A stretch of DNA of 64,000 nucleotides from Porphyrobacter sp. (GCA_027533455.1 JAPZUC010000001.1:372001-436000), one strand, 5' to 3'; counted from the first letter of the stretch, positions 53,898 to 64,000 are shown. The notes: generated by a model from the letters alone, not told the origin. Translations and numbers: made by a program.

Positions 53898-55499
53898 TCA
53901 ATGCCTGAAATGCCGCATCCCGGTGAAGACCATGGCGAGACCGGCTGCATCGGCAGCGGCGATGACCTCGTCGTCGCGGATCGAGCCGCCCGGCTGGATC
54001 ACGGCGGTCGCGCCCGCTTCGGCAGCGGAGATCAGTCCGTCGGCGAAGGGGAAGAAGGCGTCCGATGCGACCGCGCTGCCCACGGTGCGGGGGGCGGCCC
54101 AGCCATAGGTTTCGGCGGCTTCCTTGGCCTTGATCGCGGCGATGCGCGCCGAATCGCGGCGGTTCATCTGCCCGGCGCCGATCCCGGCGGTCGCGCCATC
54201 CTTCGTATAGACAATGGCGTTTGACTTGACGTGCCGCGCGACGGTCCAGGCAAACAGGCAGTCCTTCAATTCCTGTTCCGTGGGGGCACGCTTGGTGACG
54301 ACCTTGAGGTCATCGAAGCTCACCGATCCGGCGTCACGCGACTGGATCAGCACGCCGCCTGCGATGGTCTTCATTGTCAGGCCGCCCCGGCGCGGATCGG
54401 GCAGGGTGCCGCATTCCAGCAGGCGCAGGTTCTTCTTCTTCGCGAAGATTTCGCGCGCCTCGGCCGAGACCGACGGGGCGATCACGACTTCGGTGAAGAT
54501 CGCCGAGATGGCTTCGGCTGTCGCCGCATCAAGCTCGGTGTTCACGGCAACGATCCCGCCAAAGGCCGAGACAGAATCGCACGCCAGCGCAGCTTCCCAC
54601 GCGCTGAGCAGCGAGGTGCCTTGCGCCACGCCGCAGGGGTTGGCGTGCTTGACGATGACGACAGCCGGTTCCTGCCCGGCGAACTCGGCAGCGAGTTCCA
54701 GCGCGGCATCGGCGTCGTTCAAATTGTTGTAGCTCAGCTCCTTGCCCTGCAACTGCTTCGCCTGCGGCACCCCTGCGGTGCCGGCGACTTGCGGAACATA
54801 GATCGCCGCCGACTGGTGCGGGTTTTCGCCATAGCGCAGCGTGTCGGCGCGCTTGAGGGCGATGGGGAGCGTGTCGGGGAACTGGCTCGGCTCGTCACTC
54901 GCGGCTGGCGAGAAGGCGAACCAGCTGGCAATCGCGGAATCATAGGCGGCGGTGCGCGCATAGGCCTTGCCGGCCATGCGGGTGCGGAAGGCCTGGGTCG
55001 TCGCGCCGCCATTGGCGTCCATTTCCGCGACCAGCGTGGCATAGTCGGCCGGGTCGGTGAGGATCGTCACGAAACCGTGGTTCTTGGCGGCAGAGCGCAC
55101 CATCGAAGGCCCGCCGATGTCGATGTTCTCGATCACGTCCTCGCGGGCAGCGCCCTTGGCGACAGTCGCCTCGAAGGGGTAGAGGTTGACCACCACCAGA
55201 TCGATCGCGCCGATCCCGTGGGCCTCCATCGCGGCGACGTGTTCGGGATTGTCGCGCAGCGCGAGCAGCCCGCCGTGGACGGTGGGATGGAGCGTTTTGA
55301 CCCGCCCGTCCATCATCTCGGGAAAGCCGGTGAGGTCGGAGACATCCTTCACCGCAAGGCCTGCATCGCGCAGGGCCTTGGCAGTGCCGCCGGTGCTCAC
55401 CAGCTCGACGCCCCTTGCGGCCAGGGCCGAGCCGAGGTCGGCCAAACCGCTCTTGTCGGACACTGACAGCAGCGCCCGCTTGATCACACCGTCGGTCAT
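53898..55499 (-). CDS. purH: Bifunctional AICAR transformylase/IMP cyclohydrolase
   Basis: The 533-aa protein performs the last two steps of purine synthesis to IMP. The N-terminal MGS-like cyclohydrolase domain shows [29 protein letters not shown] and [16 protein letters not shown]. The C-terminal transformylase has the [11 protein letters not shown] motif and [17 protein letters not shown]. Length is typical. ATG 55499 is the only sensible start, with no strong ribosome site, which suggests translation linked to the upstream heparinase-like gene, ending 8 bases before. The 3' end is followed directly by structured repeat copy 3. Confidence 0.96.
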   Translation of the reverse strand: MTDGVIKRALLSVSDKSGLADLGSALAARGVELVSTGGTAKALRDAGLAVKDVSDLTGFPEMMDGRVKTLHPTVHGGLLALRDNPEHVAAMEAHGIGAIDLVVVNLYPFEATVAKGAAREDVIENIDIGGPSMVRSAAKNHGFVTILTDPADYATLVAEMDANGGATTQAFRTRMAGKAYARTAAYDSAIASWFAFSPAASDEPSQFPDTLPIALKRADTLRYGENPHQSAAIYVPQVAGTAGVPQAKQLQGKELSYNNLNDADAALELAAEFAGQEPAVVIVKHANPCGVAQGTSLLSAWEAALACDSVSAFGGIVAVNTELDAATAEAISAIFTEVVIAPSVSAEAREIFAKKKNLRLLECGTLPDPRRGGLTMKTIAGGVLIQSRDAGSVSFDDLKVVTKRAPTEQELKDCLFAWTVARHVKSNAIVYTKDGATAGIGAGQMNRRDSARIAAIKAKEAAETYGWAAPRTVGSAVASDAFFPFADGLISAAEAGATAVIQPGGSIRDDEVIAAADAAGLAMVFTGMRHFRH

Positions 55500-55507
55500 G
55501 ATGGAAG

Positions 55508-57373
55508 CTATCCCGTTTTTCTCAGCAGCCAGGAGAATTGTCCTCCGCTGCGCAATGCCAGTCCCTCGATCACCAGCTGCTCGGTGGCATGGGGCCGGCC
55601 GTCGCCGTCGACCCACAGGCTGTCCTCGGCAGACAGGGTGATCTCGCCGGCGCCCGCCCTATCGCCGCGCAGCCGGAATTGCCAGAGCCGACCGTCGGGC
55701 AGCAGCAGGCTTGCGCCGCGCTTGTCCCCGGACAGCTGCACCTCCACCCCGCGCCCGAGGTGGAAGCGGATGGCGAAGGCGATTTTGCCGCGCTTGCCGT
55801 TCTTGGCGGTTGGGACGAGGATGTCCTCGCCCGCAAGCTCGGTGCCGTCTCCGGAAAGGGTCAGGATGCGCTGGTGGGTGAGGCCGAAGCGGCTGGCATA
55901 GCCATTATGCGCCGCCTCGATCCGGGTTGCCTCGCGCCCGCGCCCGGCGACGCTGCGGCGCTCGAAGTCGACGGTCTCGACCCCCTTGCCGAGCTGGCCG
56001 TGGAGCAGGACCGCGGTGGAATTGGCATTATCGAGTACCAGCGTCGAGAAGGCGGCGGTTGCGCGCAGGCCCTGACCGATGCGCGCCGGAACCTGTCCGC
56101 CCGCCAGCGCTGCGCCGCCGCAATTGACGATGATCCGCTGCGGCCCGTCCGAAAGCTCGAAGGCGAGGGTCGAGGCGCAGCCGGTGCGCGCGTGCTTCGC
56201 GCGCGGGGGCGGGGCGGTGTCGAACTGGAGGAGGGTGTCGCCCCCCTTGATCCGCTGATAGCCCCAGCCCGCCGCCTGTGCGAGCGGACGGGTGCGCACG
56301 CCGCTCGCTTCAATCACGGCATTGACGCGGTCGGCCAGAATCGCGCCCTGTCCCTGCCAGCTGCCGAGCGACCCGTCTCCGTGGCGCAGCGCCAGCAGGA
56401 GCGGGACCAGCAATTCGCGCATGACGCCAAGTGCGGCCGGGGGAATGATCCCGGCGGCCTCATAACAGGCCAGGATATCGGTCAGCAGGCGGATCGCGTC
56501 GAGCTGCGCGGCGGGGCAGCGCGACAGCACGCCGCCGTCTTCGCCCACCATGTCACCCAGCGCCGCGACCAGCCCGGCTTCGCCGAACAGCCGCCGCGGC
56601 TTGCCGTGGGGGAGCAGCAACCCTGCCGCCACCACGCCGGCCCATGCGGCAACCTGCCCGAATCCGGCAGGCTCGCGCGGGGCGCGCTTGTCGAGCCAGC
56701 TGGCGGTCTCCGCGATGGCGGCGAGCAGACGCGATTTCAGCGCCTTGTCGGTGCCGCCGAGCATCAGCGGGGCGTGGACCAGCCATGCGACCAGCCTGAG
56801 GCCCGTCAATTCCGCATCCCACGCAGGGCCCTTGCCCGGCACGGCATGGGCATGGAGCCATTGGCCCGCGATCCGCTCTGCCACGGAGGCGCCATCGGCA
56901 CGGGTCGCGCTGGCGGCGAGATCGGCGAGCCAGCCGAAGGAATGCACCACCCGCTCAACGCCGGGCGCATGGTGGGCCACGGGCGAGAAATCGAAGCTCG
57001 CGATCGGCAGGCGCACGCCTTGGATCAGGAAATGCCCGGCGCGCAGGGCTGTGCCCGCCGCGCGATCGCCGCGATTGGGGCTCTCGACTGTTGCCAGCAC
57101 CCGCATCGCCTGCGGGCGGCGGAACGGCGCGGCGATGGCGTGCCCGGGAATGCCGAGGCGGTAGGCGAGCCGGATCAGCGCCTCGCCGGGTGCGGATTTG
57201 ACCGTGATGACGTCAGACAGCGCCAGCGCCCGCGAGGGTTCCTCCGGCGGCGGCACGGCAGGCTCAACCCCCGGTTCGTGCCCCAGCGCGAGTGACAGCA
57301 TCGGCGCCTCCGCCACCCGCTCGACCAGCGCTTCGGCGCGCGTGGCTGCAGGGGAGCGCAGCAGCGTCGCCAT
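55508..57373 (-). CDS. Heparinase II/III-like protein, 621 aa
   Basis: An N-terminal alpha/alpha-toroid (roughly residues 120-360, with [11 protein letters not shown] and [16 protein letters not shown]) is followed by a C-terminal beta-sheet domain ([29 protein letters not shown]). This is the heparinase II/III lyase architecture common in Alphaproteobacteria between rpe and purH. No signal peptide is seen, so a cytoplasmic or unknown polysaccharide role is possible; substrate is not known. The ATG overlaps the rpe stop by one base (TGATG), giving a rpe-heparinase-purH unit. Confidence 0.85.
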   Translation of the reverse strand: MATLLRSPAATRAEALVERVAEAPMLSLALGHEPGVEPAVPPPEEPSRALALSDVITVKSAPGEALIRLAYRLGIPGHAIAAPFRRPQAMRVLATVESPNRGDRAAGTALRAGHFLIQGVRLPIASFDFSPVAHHAPGVERVVHSFGWLADLAASATRADGASVAERIAGQWLHAHAVPGKGPAWDAELTGLRLVAWLVHAPLMLGGTDKALKSRLLAAIAETASWLDKRAPREPAGFGQVAAWAGVVAAGLLLPHGKPRRLFGEAGLVAALGDMVGEDGGVLSRCPAAQLDAIRLLTDILACYEAAGIIPPAALGVMRELLVPLLLALRHGDGSLGSWQGQGAILADRVNAVIEASGVRTRPLAQAAGWGYQRIKGGDTLLQFDTAPPPRAKHARTGCASTLAFELSDGPQRIIVNCGGAALAGGQVPARIGQGLRATAAFSTLVLDNANSTAVLLHGQLGKGVETVDFERRSVAGRGREATRIEAAHNGYASRFGLTHQRILTLSGDGTELAGEDILVPTAKNGKRGKIAFAIRFHLGRGVEVQLSGDKRGASLLLPDGRLWQFRLRGDRAGAGEITLSAEDSLWVDGDGRPHATEQLVIEGLALRSGGQFSWLLRKTG

Positions 57374-58035
57374 CACCTGGGGCCCTTCAGCGCGGCGATA
57401 TTGGCAGCATAGGCATCCGGCCCGCCCTTGAAGGTGGCTGAGCCGGCAACCAGCACATCGGCCCCCGCCTCCACGCACATCCGCGCGATCTCGGCATTCA
57501 CGCCGCCATCGACCTCGAGATGGATCGCGCGGCCCGAGCGCGTGATCATCGACCGGATGCGCGCGATCTTGTCGAGCTGCGAGGGAATGAAGCTCTGCCC
57601 GCCGAACCCGGGGTTGACGCTCATGACGAGGACAAGGTCGGCAAGGTCCATGAGGTTGTCGAGCACTTCGACCGGCGTGCCCGGGTTGATCACCACGCCG
57701 GCCTTCTTGCCGAGCGCCTTGATCGCCTGGAGCGTCCGGTGGATGTGCGGGCCTGCCTCGGGGTGGACGGTGATGATGTCCGCCCCCGCATCGGCGAAGG
57801 CCTGAAGATAGGGATCGACCGGCGCGATCATCAGGTGGACGTCGAACGGCTTGGCGGTGTGGGGGCGCAGGGCCTTCACGACATCGGGGCCGATGGTAAT
57901 GTTCGGCACGAAATGCCCGTCCATCACGTCGATATGGATCCAGTCGGCCCCGGCAGCATCGATCGCGCGCACTTCCTCGCCCAGCCGGGAGAAATCGGCG
58001 GACAGGATCGAGGGAGAGATCAGGGGCATCGGCAT
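57373..58035 (-). CDS. rpe: Ribulose-phosphate 3-epimerase
   Basis: A 220-aa TIM-barrel enzyme that interconverts ribulose 5-phosphate and xylulose 5-phosphate in the pentose phosphate pathway. The family motifs are complete: [62 protein letters not shown] and VDGGVNAEI. It is the first gene of the unit running into the heparinase-like gene and purH. An ATG six bases downstream of 58035 is an alternative start. Confidence 0.96.
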   Translation of the reverse strand: MPMPLISPSILSADFSRLGEEVRAIDAAGADWIHIDVMDGHFVPNITIGPDVVKALRPHTAKPFDVHLMIAPVDPYLQAFADAGADIITVHPEAGPHIHRTLQAIKALGKKAGVVINPGTPVEVLDNLMDLADLVLVMSVNPGFGGQSFIPSQLDKIARIRSMITRSGRAIHLEVDGGVNAEIARMCVEAGADVLVAGSATFKGGPDAYAANIAALKGPR

Positions 58036-58259
58036 GGCGCGGGCGGAAAGCCTTTCTTGGACGCTTTACCGGCCATAGGGGCGCGGCGAATCGCGCGACA
58101 AGTCGCAGCCATGCGCTTTTCCACCGTGAACGGCAGGCCTTGCGTCAATTAAGCCGCAATTCAGGCGGATCGTGTCATTTGGCGGATCACACGGGGCCCG
58201 GCATCGACGTTGCGCCCGGCTTGCGCCCTCGTCCCTCTCCCCTTACCCACGGAACAGAC

Positions 58260-58787
58260 ATGACCGCTATTTCGCCTTTCTTCCGTCTCGCCCGCCGCCC
58301 TGTGCTGGCGGCCGCGGTGCTGGCTGGCGTAATTGCCGCGCCGCTCGCTGCGCAGAACTATGCCTATGCCCGCAGCATGAACAATGATCTGGGCGAGTGC
58401 GCAGCGGGCAAGGGCCCGGCGGTGCGGATCACGGTTACGGGGCTGAAGTCCTCGGCGGGCAACCTGTTCGTGCGCGCCTATCCGGCCAACAGCCGCGACT
58501 GGCTGGTGAGCAAGCGCTATGTCATGCGCGTCGACGCCAAGCCGCAGGCGGGCAGCACCACGGTATGTGTGCCGCTGCCCGGCACCGGCGACTTCGCGAT
58601 TGCCGTGCAGCATGACGCCAATGGCAATCGCCAGACCGACGTGTCGACCGACGGGGCAGGCATGTCGAACAACCCCGGGATCAAGAAGATCCTCGGCCTG
58701 GTCCCGCGCCCGCCGTCGGTGGAAAAGACACGTTTCCGTGCGGGTGAGGGAATCACCCGCATGACGATCGCGATGCAGTATCTCTAA
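58260..58787 (+). CDS. DUF2141 domain protein, exported
   Basis: The 175-aa precursor has a signal peptide (LAAAVLAGVIAAPLAAQ). The rest matches DUF2141: GKGPAVRITVTGLKSSAGNL, VCVPLPGTGDFAIAVQHDAN, and the closing MSNNPGIKKILGLVPRPP. The segment HDANGNRQTD looks like a calcium-loop-like turn. Function is unknown; relatives are periplasmic or outer-membrane beta-sandwich proteins. It is divergent from rpe across a 224-base spacer. Confidence 0.88.
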   Translation: MTAISPFFRLARRPVLAAAVLAGVIAAPLAAQNYAYARSMNNDLGECAAGKGPAVRITVTGLKSSAGNLFVRAYPANSRDWLVSKRYVMRVDAKPQAGSTTVCVPLPGTGDFAIAVQHDANGNRQTDVSTDGAGMSNNPGIKKILGLVPRPPSVEKTRFRAGEGITRMTIAMQYL

Positions 58788-58797
58788 GCGCTGAAGG

Positions 58798-59703
58798 TCA
58801 GCGCCGCAGGCGGCGGTGCTGGCTCAGATCCCACAGCACCCGCGGTGCCGCGAGCAGCGGATAGCGCTCGCGGAAAGGCGTCAGCTTGACCGGCATCCCG
58901 GTATGCCGCTCGATCTTCCACGCGGCATAGCGCGCCGCGCCTTCAAAGGTGGTGCTGGCCTTCACCAGCCGCAGCAGGTTCAGCGGCTTGCCGAGCCGCT
59001 GGCGGCGCTTCCACCAACTGAGCGTCTGGGCGCGCTCCACCGGTGCCATGCATGGCGAGAGAGTGCTGCCATCAAGACCGGGTTCGATCCCCGCTGCCTC
59101 CAGCGCAAGTGGCAACAGTCCGGCAAAATGCTCGGCATTCACGCTGAGAATATCATTCTCGCGCCCCTGTTTCTCGACCCGGAATTCCGCGCTGTAGGTG
59201 GCGCGGAACAGCGCGCGCCAATAATCCTCCGCCGTGCCGCTGACCGGGCCGAGCGCGGCAGCGAGCCGTGCGGCGGTGGTGGCGGCAGAGGCGATGGCGG
59301 CAATGACATCATTTTTGGCTGCGTCATCCTCGGCCCAGATCAGAGCGCTGGGCTGGACAAACCTCGCCCAGATCGTGGTGTCGGTGAGCTCGCCGCCCGC
59401 AGCCTTGGCGAAGGTGGTGAGGCGCATCGTCGCGACCTTGGCGCGAAGGGTTTGCCCTTCATGCTCGCGCTCGTGATAGCTGACCGTCGGCCAGATCGCG
59501 CTTTCCTGGTTGCCGGGAAGCAGGATGTAGAAATCGAGCACGCCTTCCAGCGATCCGGTGCGCAGGTTCGATCCGTAGAACAGCACCGCCTGCGCGCCCG
59601 AAGCATCGGCAAGGGCGCGGGCAAAGGTCGCGACGGCGGGGTCGACGGGGGCAGCGAGACGGTCGGCGATCCGTTCGGCAAGCGCCCCGGCGCTACCGCT
59701 CAT
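58798..59703 (-). CDS. Possible TAM41-like nucleotidyltransferase, 301 aa
   Basis: The segment VLFYGSNLRTGSLEGVLDFY has the GS-x(n)-D pattern of polymerase-beta-type nucleotidyltransferases. The following FVQPSALIWAEDDAAKNDVI block resembles the TAM41 mitochondrial CDP-diacylglycerol synthase fold. The call is tentative. It overlaps the upstream lipid-kinase gene by four bases (ATGA), so the two are coupled and may act in sequence: phosphorylate a lipid, then activate it with CTP (inference). No membrane helix or signal peptide is visible. Confidence 0.55.
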   Translation of the reverse strand: MSGSAGALAERIADRLAAPVDPAVATFARALADASGAQAVLFYGSNLRTGSLEGVLDFYILLPGNQESAIWPTVSYHEREHEGQTLRAKVATMRLTTFAKAAGGELTDTTIWARFVQPSALIWAEDDAAKNDVIAAIASAATTAARLAAALGPVSGTAEDYWRALFRATYSAEFRVEKQGRENDILSVNAEHFAGLLPLALEAAGIEPGLDGSTLSPCMAPVERAQTLSWWKRRQRLGKPLNLLRLVKASTTFEGAARYAAWKIERHTGMPVKLTPFRERYPLLAAPRVLWDLSQHRRLRR

Positions 59704-60734
59704 GGCGCGATGAAGGCGAGCTCCGGCCCCTGCTCGATGCGGTAATCGCCCGGGGGGAACGCCTCGCCATCGAGGATGAACTGGTCGTCGATCGACAGGC
59801 TGAACTGGCTCGCAGCGATCTGGTGCATCCCGCGCTCGCGCAGGCCGTGCTTGATCTTGCCGAGCAGAACCAGCGGGACCAGCGCCGTAGTACGGCGCGA
59901 AATCTGGTCGATCGCGGCAAGCTTCAGTCCGCTGCGCAGCGGGCCGAAGGGCTTGATGCCGGCCGGAAGCCGCTCCAGCGTCGAGGCGAACAGCAGCTGG
60001 CGCATGTCCGGATCGCCGCGTCCGCTATGCGCCATCGGCACATCCGCCGCGCCCAGCCCGATGCGCATCCGCGCGCCCTTGCGCCACGGATTGCTGCGGG
60101 TAGCGAACAGCGATTGCAGCAGCGCCCACGCGCCAGTGACCGCCACGACCATGCTGTCGAAGGCGCCGAGCTTGTGCGCGCTTTGCCCAGCCTGCGTCGC
60201 CAGAGTGAAAGCGCCTGCGCCAAGGATGAAGCCGGCAACACGCTTGCCCGGCTCGCTCGCCGTCGAAACAGTCATCGGGCGCCGATAGATGCGGCTGCCG
60301 TGATCCAGCGCATCGATCGCATCCTGGAGGGTCCAGTCGTCCGGCACGCCGATGTCGACGGTGAGCGCGTTGGTCTTGCCCTTGGGCAGCACCGCGATTG
60401 CCGGCCAGTCATCGCCGAAGATCGCCTGCCCGCAGGTCAGCACGTCGCGCACGGTGCCATCGCCTCCGTTGATGACGAGCAGTTCGATACCCTTCTCGGC
60501 AAATTCGGCCAATGCGACCGGCAGCTGTCCGCGCTCGCGCGGCTGGGCAATGTGGACATGGGGGCACAGCCCGCAGTCGAAATCGGCTCCGAGATTGCGG
60601 TGGCTGCGCGGATTGTAGATCACGCCGACCACCGGCGCCTGGCCGGCATCGCGCACACGCCGTCCCCGGCTGCGCGTCTTCTCCGCAGGTTCGACCCTCG
60701 GGATCTGGGCAAATTCGAAGATCGGCGTTGCCAT
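59700..60734 (-). CDS. Diacylglycerol-kinase-family lipid kinase
   Basis: The 344-aa protein has the DAGK catalytic domain with APVVGVIYNPRSHRN at the start and the ATP-binding INGGDGTVRDVL motif (about residue 95), then LPKGKTNALTVDIGVPDDW, where NALTVDIG replaces the usual GTGNDFAR. Members phosphorylate diacylglycerol, sphingoid bases, ceramide or undecaprenol. The lipid cannot be told from sequence, but sphingomonads make sphingolipids, so a sphingoid or ceramide kinase is worth testing. Coupled to the possible TAM41-like gene downstream. Confidence 0.85.
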   Translation of the reverse strand: MATPIFEFAQIPRVEPAEKTRSRGRRVRDAGQAPVVGVIYNPRSHRNLGADFDCGLCPHVHIAQPRERGQLPVALAEFAEKGIELLVINGGDGTVRDVLTCGQAIFGDDWPAIAVLPKGKTNALTVDIGVPDDWTLQDAIDALDHGSRIYRRPMTVSTASEPGKRVAGFILGAGAFTLATQAGQSAHKLGAFDSMVVAVTGAWALLQSLFATRSNPWRKGARMRIGLGAADVPMAHSGRGDPDMRQLLFASTLERLPAGIKPFGPLRSGLKLAAIDQISRRTTALVPLVLLGKIKHGLRERGMHQIAASQFSLSIDDQFILDGEAFPPGDYRIEQGPELAFIAP

Positions 60735-60830
60735 ATTTGTCCTATAGGTGCCGGAATACTAAGATTCTACCGCAATCTTGTCCCGAACCTGTAACACAGC
60801 CGGGTGCGTCAGATCGGAAATCCGGGCGGC

Positions 60831-61271
60831 CTATTCGCCGCTTTCCAGTGTACGGATCGTGAACTGGCTCACCAGCCGCTGCACTCCGGGAAGAGCCGAG
60901 AGAATCTCGCGGTGAATGCGTTCATAGCTGTCGTCGTCGCGCACCAGTACCTTGACGAGATAGTCCGACTGGCCGCTCATCAGATAGGCTTCCGCCACCT
61001 GCTCGGTGCGCGCCAGCGCTTCCTCGAAGGCGAGCATCGTTGCCTGCCGCTGGTCGGTGAGGGTGACCTGCACGAACACGGTCGAGGGATTGCCCCGCGC
61101 CCCCCTCGATAGCCGCGCGCGGTAGCCGAGGATCGCGCCGGCCTCCTCCAGCGCCTTCACCCGCCGGTGCGCCGCCGATGGCGAAAGGCCGACACGCTCG
61201 CCCAGTGCCTCACCGGTGAGACGCGAGTCCTGTGCCAAGAGATCAAGAATTTTCCGGTCGATGAGGTCCAT
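60831..61271 (-). CDS. Lrp/AsnC family regulator
   Basis: The 146-aa protein has an N-terminal AsnC helix-turn-helix (DRKILDLLAQDSRL, VGLSPSAAHRRVKALEEAG) and a C-terminal RAM ligand domain (EAYLMSGQSDYLVKVLVRDD). It is divergent from alanine dehydrogenase across 138 bases. Divergent Lrp-ald pairs in Proteobacteria usually act as alanine- or leucine-responsive activators of ald. ATG 61271 gives the standard MDLIDRKIL start. Confidence 0.94.
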   Translation of the reverse strand: MDLIDRKILDLLAQDSRLTGEALGERVGLSPSAAHRRVKALEEAGAILGYRARLSRGARGNPSTVFVQVTLTDQRQATMLAFEEALARTEQVAEAYLMSGQSDYLVKVLVRDDDSYERIHREILSALPGVQRLVSQFTIRTLESGE

Positions 61272-61409
61272 GCGCGGGTTTCTTGTGTCAATTTGCCGCG
61301 CTGCGCAAGATTTTCGCGTCGGACCCTCGCAGGCAGACCGCTGATCGCGAAGATTGTGCGGGCGAATTAAGTTATACCTGCGCGCATAAAAATTACAGGA
61401 GAGATCCCC

Positions 61410-62504
61410 ATGCGCGTCGGCGTCCCCACCGAGATCAAGAACAACGAGTATCGCGTCGGCCTGACCCCGGCGGCGGTCGCAGAACTGACCCGTGCGGGCC
61501 ATGCGGTCGTGGTGCAGGCGGGCGCGGGGCTGGGCGTCGATTTCGTCGATGCCGCCTATGAAGCAGCCGGTGCGACGATCCTCCCCGATGCCGCCGCCGT
61601 GTTTGAAGCCGCGCAGATGATCGTCAAGGTCAAGGAACCGCAGCCGGGCGAAGTCGCCATGCTGCGCGAAGACCACCTGCTGTTCACCTATCTCCACCTC
61701 GCCGCCGACAAGCCGCAGGCCGAAGGGCTGATGGCGAGCGGGGCTACCTGCATCGCTTACGAGACTGTCGCCGCCGCCGATGGCTCACTGCCGCTGCTCA
61801 AGCCCATGTCCGAAGTCGCCGGGCGCATGAGCGTCCAGTGTGGCGCGCATTACCTCGAAAAGCATCAAGGCGGGCGCGGGGTGCTGCTGGGCGGCGTTCC
61901 CGGTGTGGAGCCGGGCAAGGTGGTGATCCTCGGGGGCGGGGTTGCGGGCGTGAATGCGGCGCAGATGGCCGTGGGCCTGCGCGCCGACGTGACGATCTTC
62001 GACATTTCCAACCGCCGCTTGGCCGAGCTGGACGCGCAGTTCGGCAATGGCATCAAGACCGCCTTCTCCTCTTCCTCAGCGATTGCCGAGGCGGTGGCGG
62101 GCGCAGACCTCGTGATCGGCGCTGTGCTGGTGCCGGGGGCGGCAGCGCCGCGGCTCGTCACCCGCGCAATGATCGCCTCCATGCGCCCCGGCGCGGTGGT
62201 GGTCGATATCGCGATCGATCAGGGCGGCTGTTTCGAGACCAGCCATGCGACCACCCACGAAGACCCCGTTTTCGTGGTGGACGGCGTGATCCACTACTGC
62301 GTCGCCAACATGCCCGGCGCGGTGGCGCGCACCTCGACGATGGCGCTCGGCAATGCGACGCTGCCCTTCGTGCTGAAGCTCGCCAATCTGGGCGCAAAGG
62401 CCGCGATGGCGGCTGATCCGCACCTTGCGGCGGGGCTCAATGTGGCTGGCGGCAAGATCACCCACGCCGCGGTTGCCGAGGCGCTGGGCCTGCCGCTCGG
62501 CTGA
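61410..62504 (+). CDS. ald: Alanine dehydrogenase
   Basis: At 364 aa the enzyme oxidatively deaminates L-alanine to pyruvate with NAD. Both domains are complete: substrate residues in [20 protein letters not shown] and [10 protein letters not shown], the H-active-site in [12 protein letters not shown], and the NAD loop [20 protein letters not shown]. It is preceded by AGGAGAG and divergent from the Lrp-type gene, its likely regulator. A 9-bp hairpin follows the stop. Confidence 0.97.
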   Translation: MRVGVPTEIKNNEYRVGLTPAAVAELTRAGHAVVVQAGAGLGVDFVDAAYEAAGATILPDAAAVFEAAQMIVKVKEPQPGEVAMLREDHLLFTYLHLAADKPQAEGLMASGATCIAYETVAAADGSLPLLKPMSEVAGRMSVQCGAHYLEKHQGGRGVLLGGVPGVEPGKVVILGGGVAGVNAAQMAVGLRADVTIFDISNRRLAELDAQFGNGIKTAFSSSSAIAEAVAGADLVIGAVLVPGAAAPRLVTRAMIASMRPGAVVVDIAIDQGGCFETSHATTHEDPVFVVDGVIHYCVANMPGAVARTSTMALGNATLPFVLKLANLGAKAAMAADPHLAAGLNVAGGKITHAAVAEALGLPLG

Positions 62505-62546
62505 ACGGCGCACCGGCATCGACGAAGAGGGGTTCATCCCCTGTCC

Positions 62547-62571
62547 CTTGCCCGCTACGCATGCGGGCAAG
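62547..62571 (+). terminator. Hairpin downstream of ald
   Basis: CTTGCCCGC and GCGGGCAAG form a perfect 9-bp stem with a 7-base loop, 43 bases after the ald stop and 29 bases before the next start. Only a weak TTT follows 8 bases later, so it may be a partial terminator or an mRNA-stability element. Confidence 0.5.
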
Positions 62572-62600
62572 TCGCAGATTTGCGCAAAAGGGACACATCG

Positions 62601-64000
62601 ATGACGCATAAGCTGACTTTCAGCCTCGCCATGGCGCTTGCCGCGGCGACGCTTCCTGCCACCGGGGCCCTCGCCCGGACCGGCGCTCCCGTCGCCGCAG
62701 CACAGTCCGAGGACGCGCGCCTGACCGCCTTCCTCGACGCCGAGTTTGCGGCTTACGTGAAAACCCAGCCGCAGTTGGCGACGCGGCTCGGCATCAAGGA
62801 GGGCGGGGACCGCTGGAACGACAATTCGGACGCGGGCGCGCGGGCGGAAGTCGAATGGCGCAAGGCCAGCGTGGCGCGGATGAAAGCACAGTTCGACCGT
62901 GCGAAGCTTTCGCCCGAGGCGCAGGTCAATTTCGATATCTGGGCACTGGAAGCGGACCGCGCCGAGCAGTCCTTCGCCAACCGCATCTACCGCCCGCCGT
63001 TCTATTCACGGCTCTATTCGGCGCATAGCCAGCTGCCCGATTTCCTGATCAACACCCACTCGGTTGCGGACGTGACCGATCTGAAGAACTACATCGCCCG
63101 CTTGCGCGGATTGCCCGCGGTGCTCGATTTCGCGCTGGAGCGCACCGAGGCGAGTCAGGCGGCAGGCGTCAATCTGCCGCGCTTCCAGATCGAGACGATC
63201 ATCGAAGGCAGCCGCAAGCTGACCTCGGGCGCGCCGTTTGGTGAGGGCAATGATGCCGCGCTGTGGGCCGATGTGAAGGCCAAGACCGCGGGCCTTGTTA
63301 CCGCTGGAAAGCTGTCGCAGGGCGAGGCCGATGCGCTGCTTGAAGAGGCCAAGGCCGCGATCCTCGCCACCCAGCCGGCCTATGCGAAGGTTTTCCAGTG
63401 GGCGGAACGCAGCCTGCCGACCGCCCCGAGCGGCAAGGTCGGCGCTTTGACCTTGCCCGATGGCCTTGCCTACTACGAGCGCGAGCTGAAGCTTGTAACC
63501 ACCACCGACATGACCGCCGCCGAAATCCACGCCAAGGGCCGCGCCGAAGTCGCCCGGATCGAGGCGGGGCAGGACGCGCTCGCCCGTCAGGCAGGGCTGG
63601 CCGATCGCCACGCCTTCTATGCCGAGCGCGCCAAGCTCAACCCGCCGCGCCAGTATGACGACGCGGCGCGCAAGGAATATCTCGACACCGCCAACGCTTT
63701 CGTCGCGCACACCCGTTCGCTGCTGGCGCCCTATTTCGGTACCCTGCCGGCTTACGGGATCGAAGTGGTGCGCGAGCCGGCGTTCTCGGAAGTCGCAGGC
63801 GGCGCCGCCCATGCCTCGGCGCCTAGCCCGGATGGCAAGCGACCGGCCAAGACCTATGTCCACCTCGTCGGGACTGTCCCCGATCCGGCGGCGATGTACA
63901 CGCTGATGTGTCATGAAGCGGTGCCGGGCCATAATATGCAGGGCGATATCCAGGTGCGCCAGAAGGGTGGACCGAAGTTCCGTTCTGTCACCGGCTATGT
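62601..64000 (+). CDS. DUF885 family zinc hydrolase, exported (3' end outside window)
   Basis: The frame runs from ATG 62601 (AAAGGGAC upstream) through the window end, about 466 residues visible. A signal peptide ending near ATGALA is followed by the DUF885 fold, with the zinc motif HEAVPGHNMQ (HExxPGH) at about residue 439. Members are periplasmic or lipoprotein peptidases/carboxypeptidases of unclear specificity. The gene may continue the ald transcript, though a hairpin lies between. The C-terminus is not available. Confidence 0.9.
   Translation, partial: MTHKLTFSLAMALAAATLPATGALARTGAPVAAAQSEDARLTAFLDAEFAAYVKTQPQLATRLGIKEGGDRWNDNSDAGARAEVEWRKASVARMKAQFDRAKLSPEAQVNFDIWALEADRAEQSFANRIYRPPFYSRLYSAHSQLPDFLINTHSVADVTDLKNYIARLRGLPAVLDFALERTEASQAAGVNLPRFQIETIIEGSRKLTSGAPFGEGNDAALWADVKAKTAGLVTAGKLSQGEADALLEEAKAAILATQPAYAKVFQWAERSLPTAPSGKVGALTLPDGLAYYERELKLVTTTDMTAAEIHAKGRAEVARIEAGQDALARQAGLADRHAFYAERAKLNPPRQYDDAARKEYLDTANAFVAHTRSLLAPYFGTLPAYGIEVVREPAFSEVAGGAAHASAPSPDGKRPAKTYVHLVGTVPDPAAMYTLMCHEAVPGHNMQGDIQVRQKGGPKFRSVTGY

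Overview
The window is GC-rich and densely packed on both strands. It looks like core chromosome of an alphaproteobacterium, most probably of the order Sphingomonadales (Erythrobacteraceae-like). That placement is an inference from the gene set: an NAD-glutamate dehydrogenase of the giant ~180 kDa class, a CYP153-type P450, IHF beta, GlnE, a divergent Lrp-ald pair, many GTG/TTG starts and 1-4 base start/stop overlaps. I see no prophage, insertion sequence, CRISPR array, rRNA operon or integrase. One tRNA, tRNA-Leu(UAA), is present.

Layout. 1-3.6 kb: end of thiG, an unknown 170-aa protein, a ribbon-helix-helix protein whose last codons contain a perfect 16-bp parS site, then murA and galU (envelope precursors). 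3.6-9 kb: YqiJ-like/flotillin pair and an acyl-CoA synthetase/P450 pair. 9-17 kb: M23 peptidase, then glnE-bcp-DUF455 (nitrogen control and peroxide defence), an M28 peptidase lipoprotein and agmatine deiminase. 17-21 kb: thrS-tauE, a hairpin-rich spacer and a two-membrane-protein/XRE operon. 21-25 kb: PhoD phosphatase, an ABHD10-like hydrolase, a TPR protein and a luciferase-like monooxygenase. 25-32 kb: giant glutamate dehydrogenase, a ferredoxin/rubredoxin-reductase-type flavoprotein, queG. 32-37 kb: ABC exporter pair, CYP153, exported MsrB, PilZ protein. 37.8-42.5 kb: tRNA-Leu, Kef-type antiporter, ihfB, GntR regulator, POT peptide transporter. 42.6-47.5 kb: two tandem amidohydrolase-fold proteins (the second without metal ligands) with an FKBP, an HxlR regulator with palindromic operators, a hotdog thioesterase, NnrU. 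47.5-53.3 kb: enoyl-CoA hydratase, MlaA, an unknown protein, dxs, a Zur-like regulator, exported MsrA with a small membrane protein. 53.9-58 kb: rpe-heparinase-purH. 58-64 kb: DUF2141 protein, a possible TAM41-like nucleotidyltransferase with a lipid kinase, Lrp/ald, and the start of a DUF885 hydrolase.

Themes. Lipid and hydrophobic-substrate metabolism recurs (two P450s, acyl-CoA synthetase, enoyl-CoA hydratase, thioesterase, lipid kinase, MlaA). So does repair of oxidised protein outside the cytoplasm (exported MsrA and MsrB). Dxs makes the DXP that ThiG consumes. GlnE, glutamate dehydrogenase, alanine dehydrogenase and Lrp cover nitrogen balance.

The signal I find most worth following is non-coding. 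A ~105-base element with three hairpins occurs three times, each time just downstream of a stop codon (kefB-type, ihfB and purH genes) and always in the same orientation relative to the gene. Loop positions and linkers are conserved while stems change on both arms. The perfect parS site inside a coding sequence is the second. Gene calls come from reading the translations; no database search was possible.
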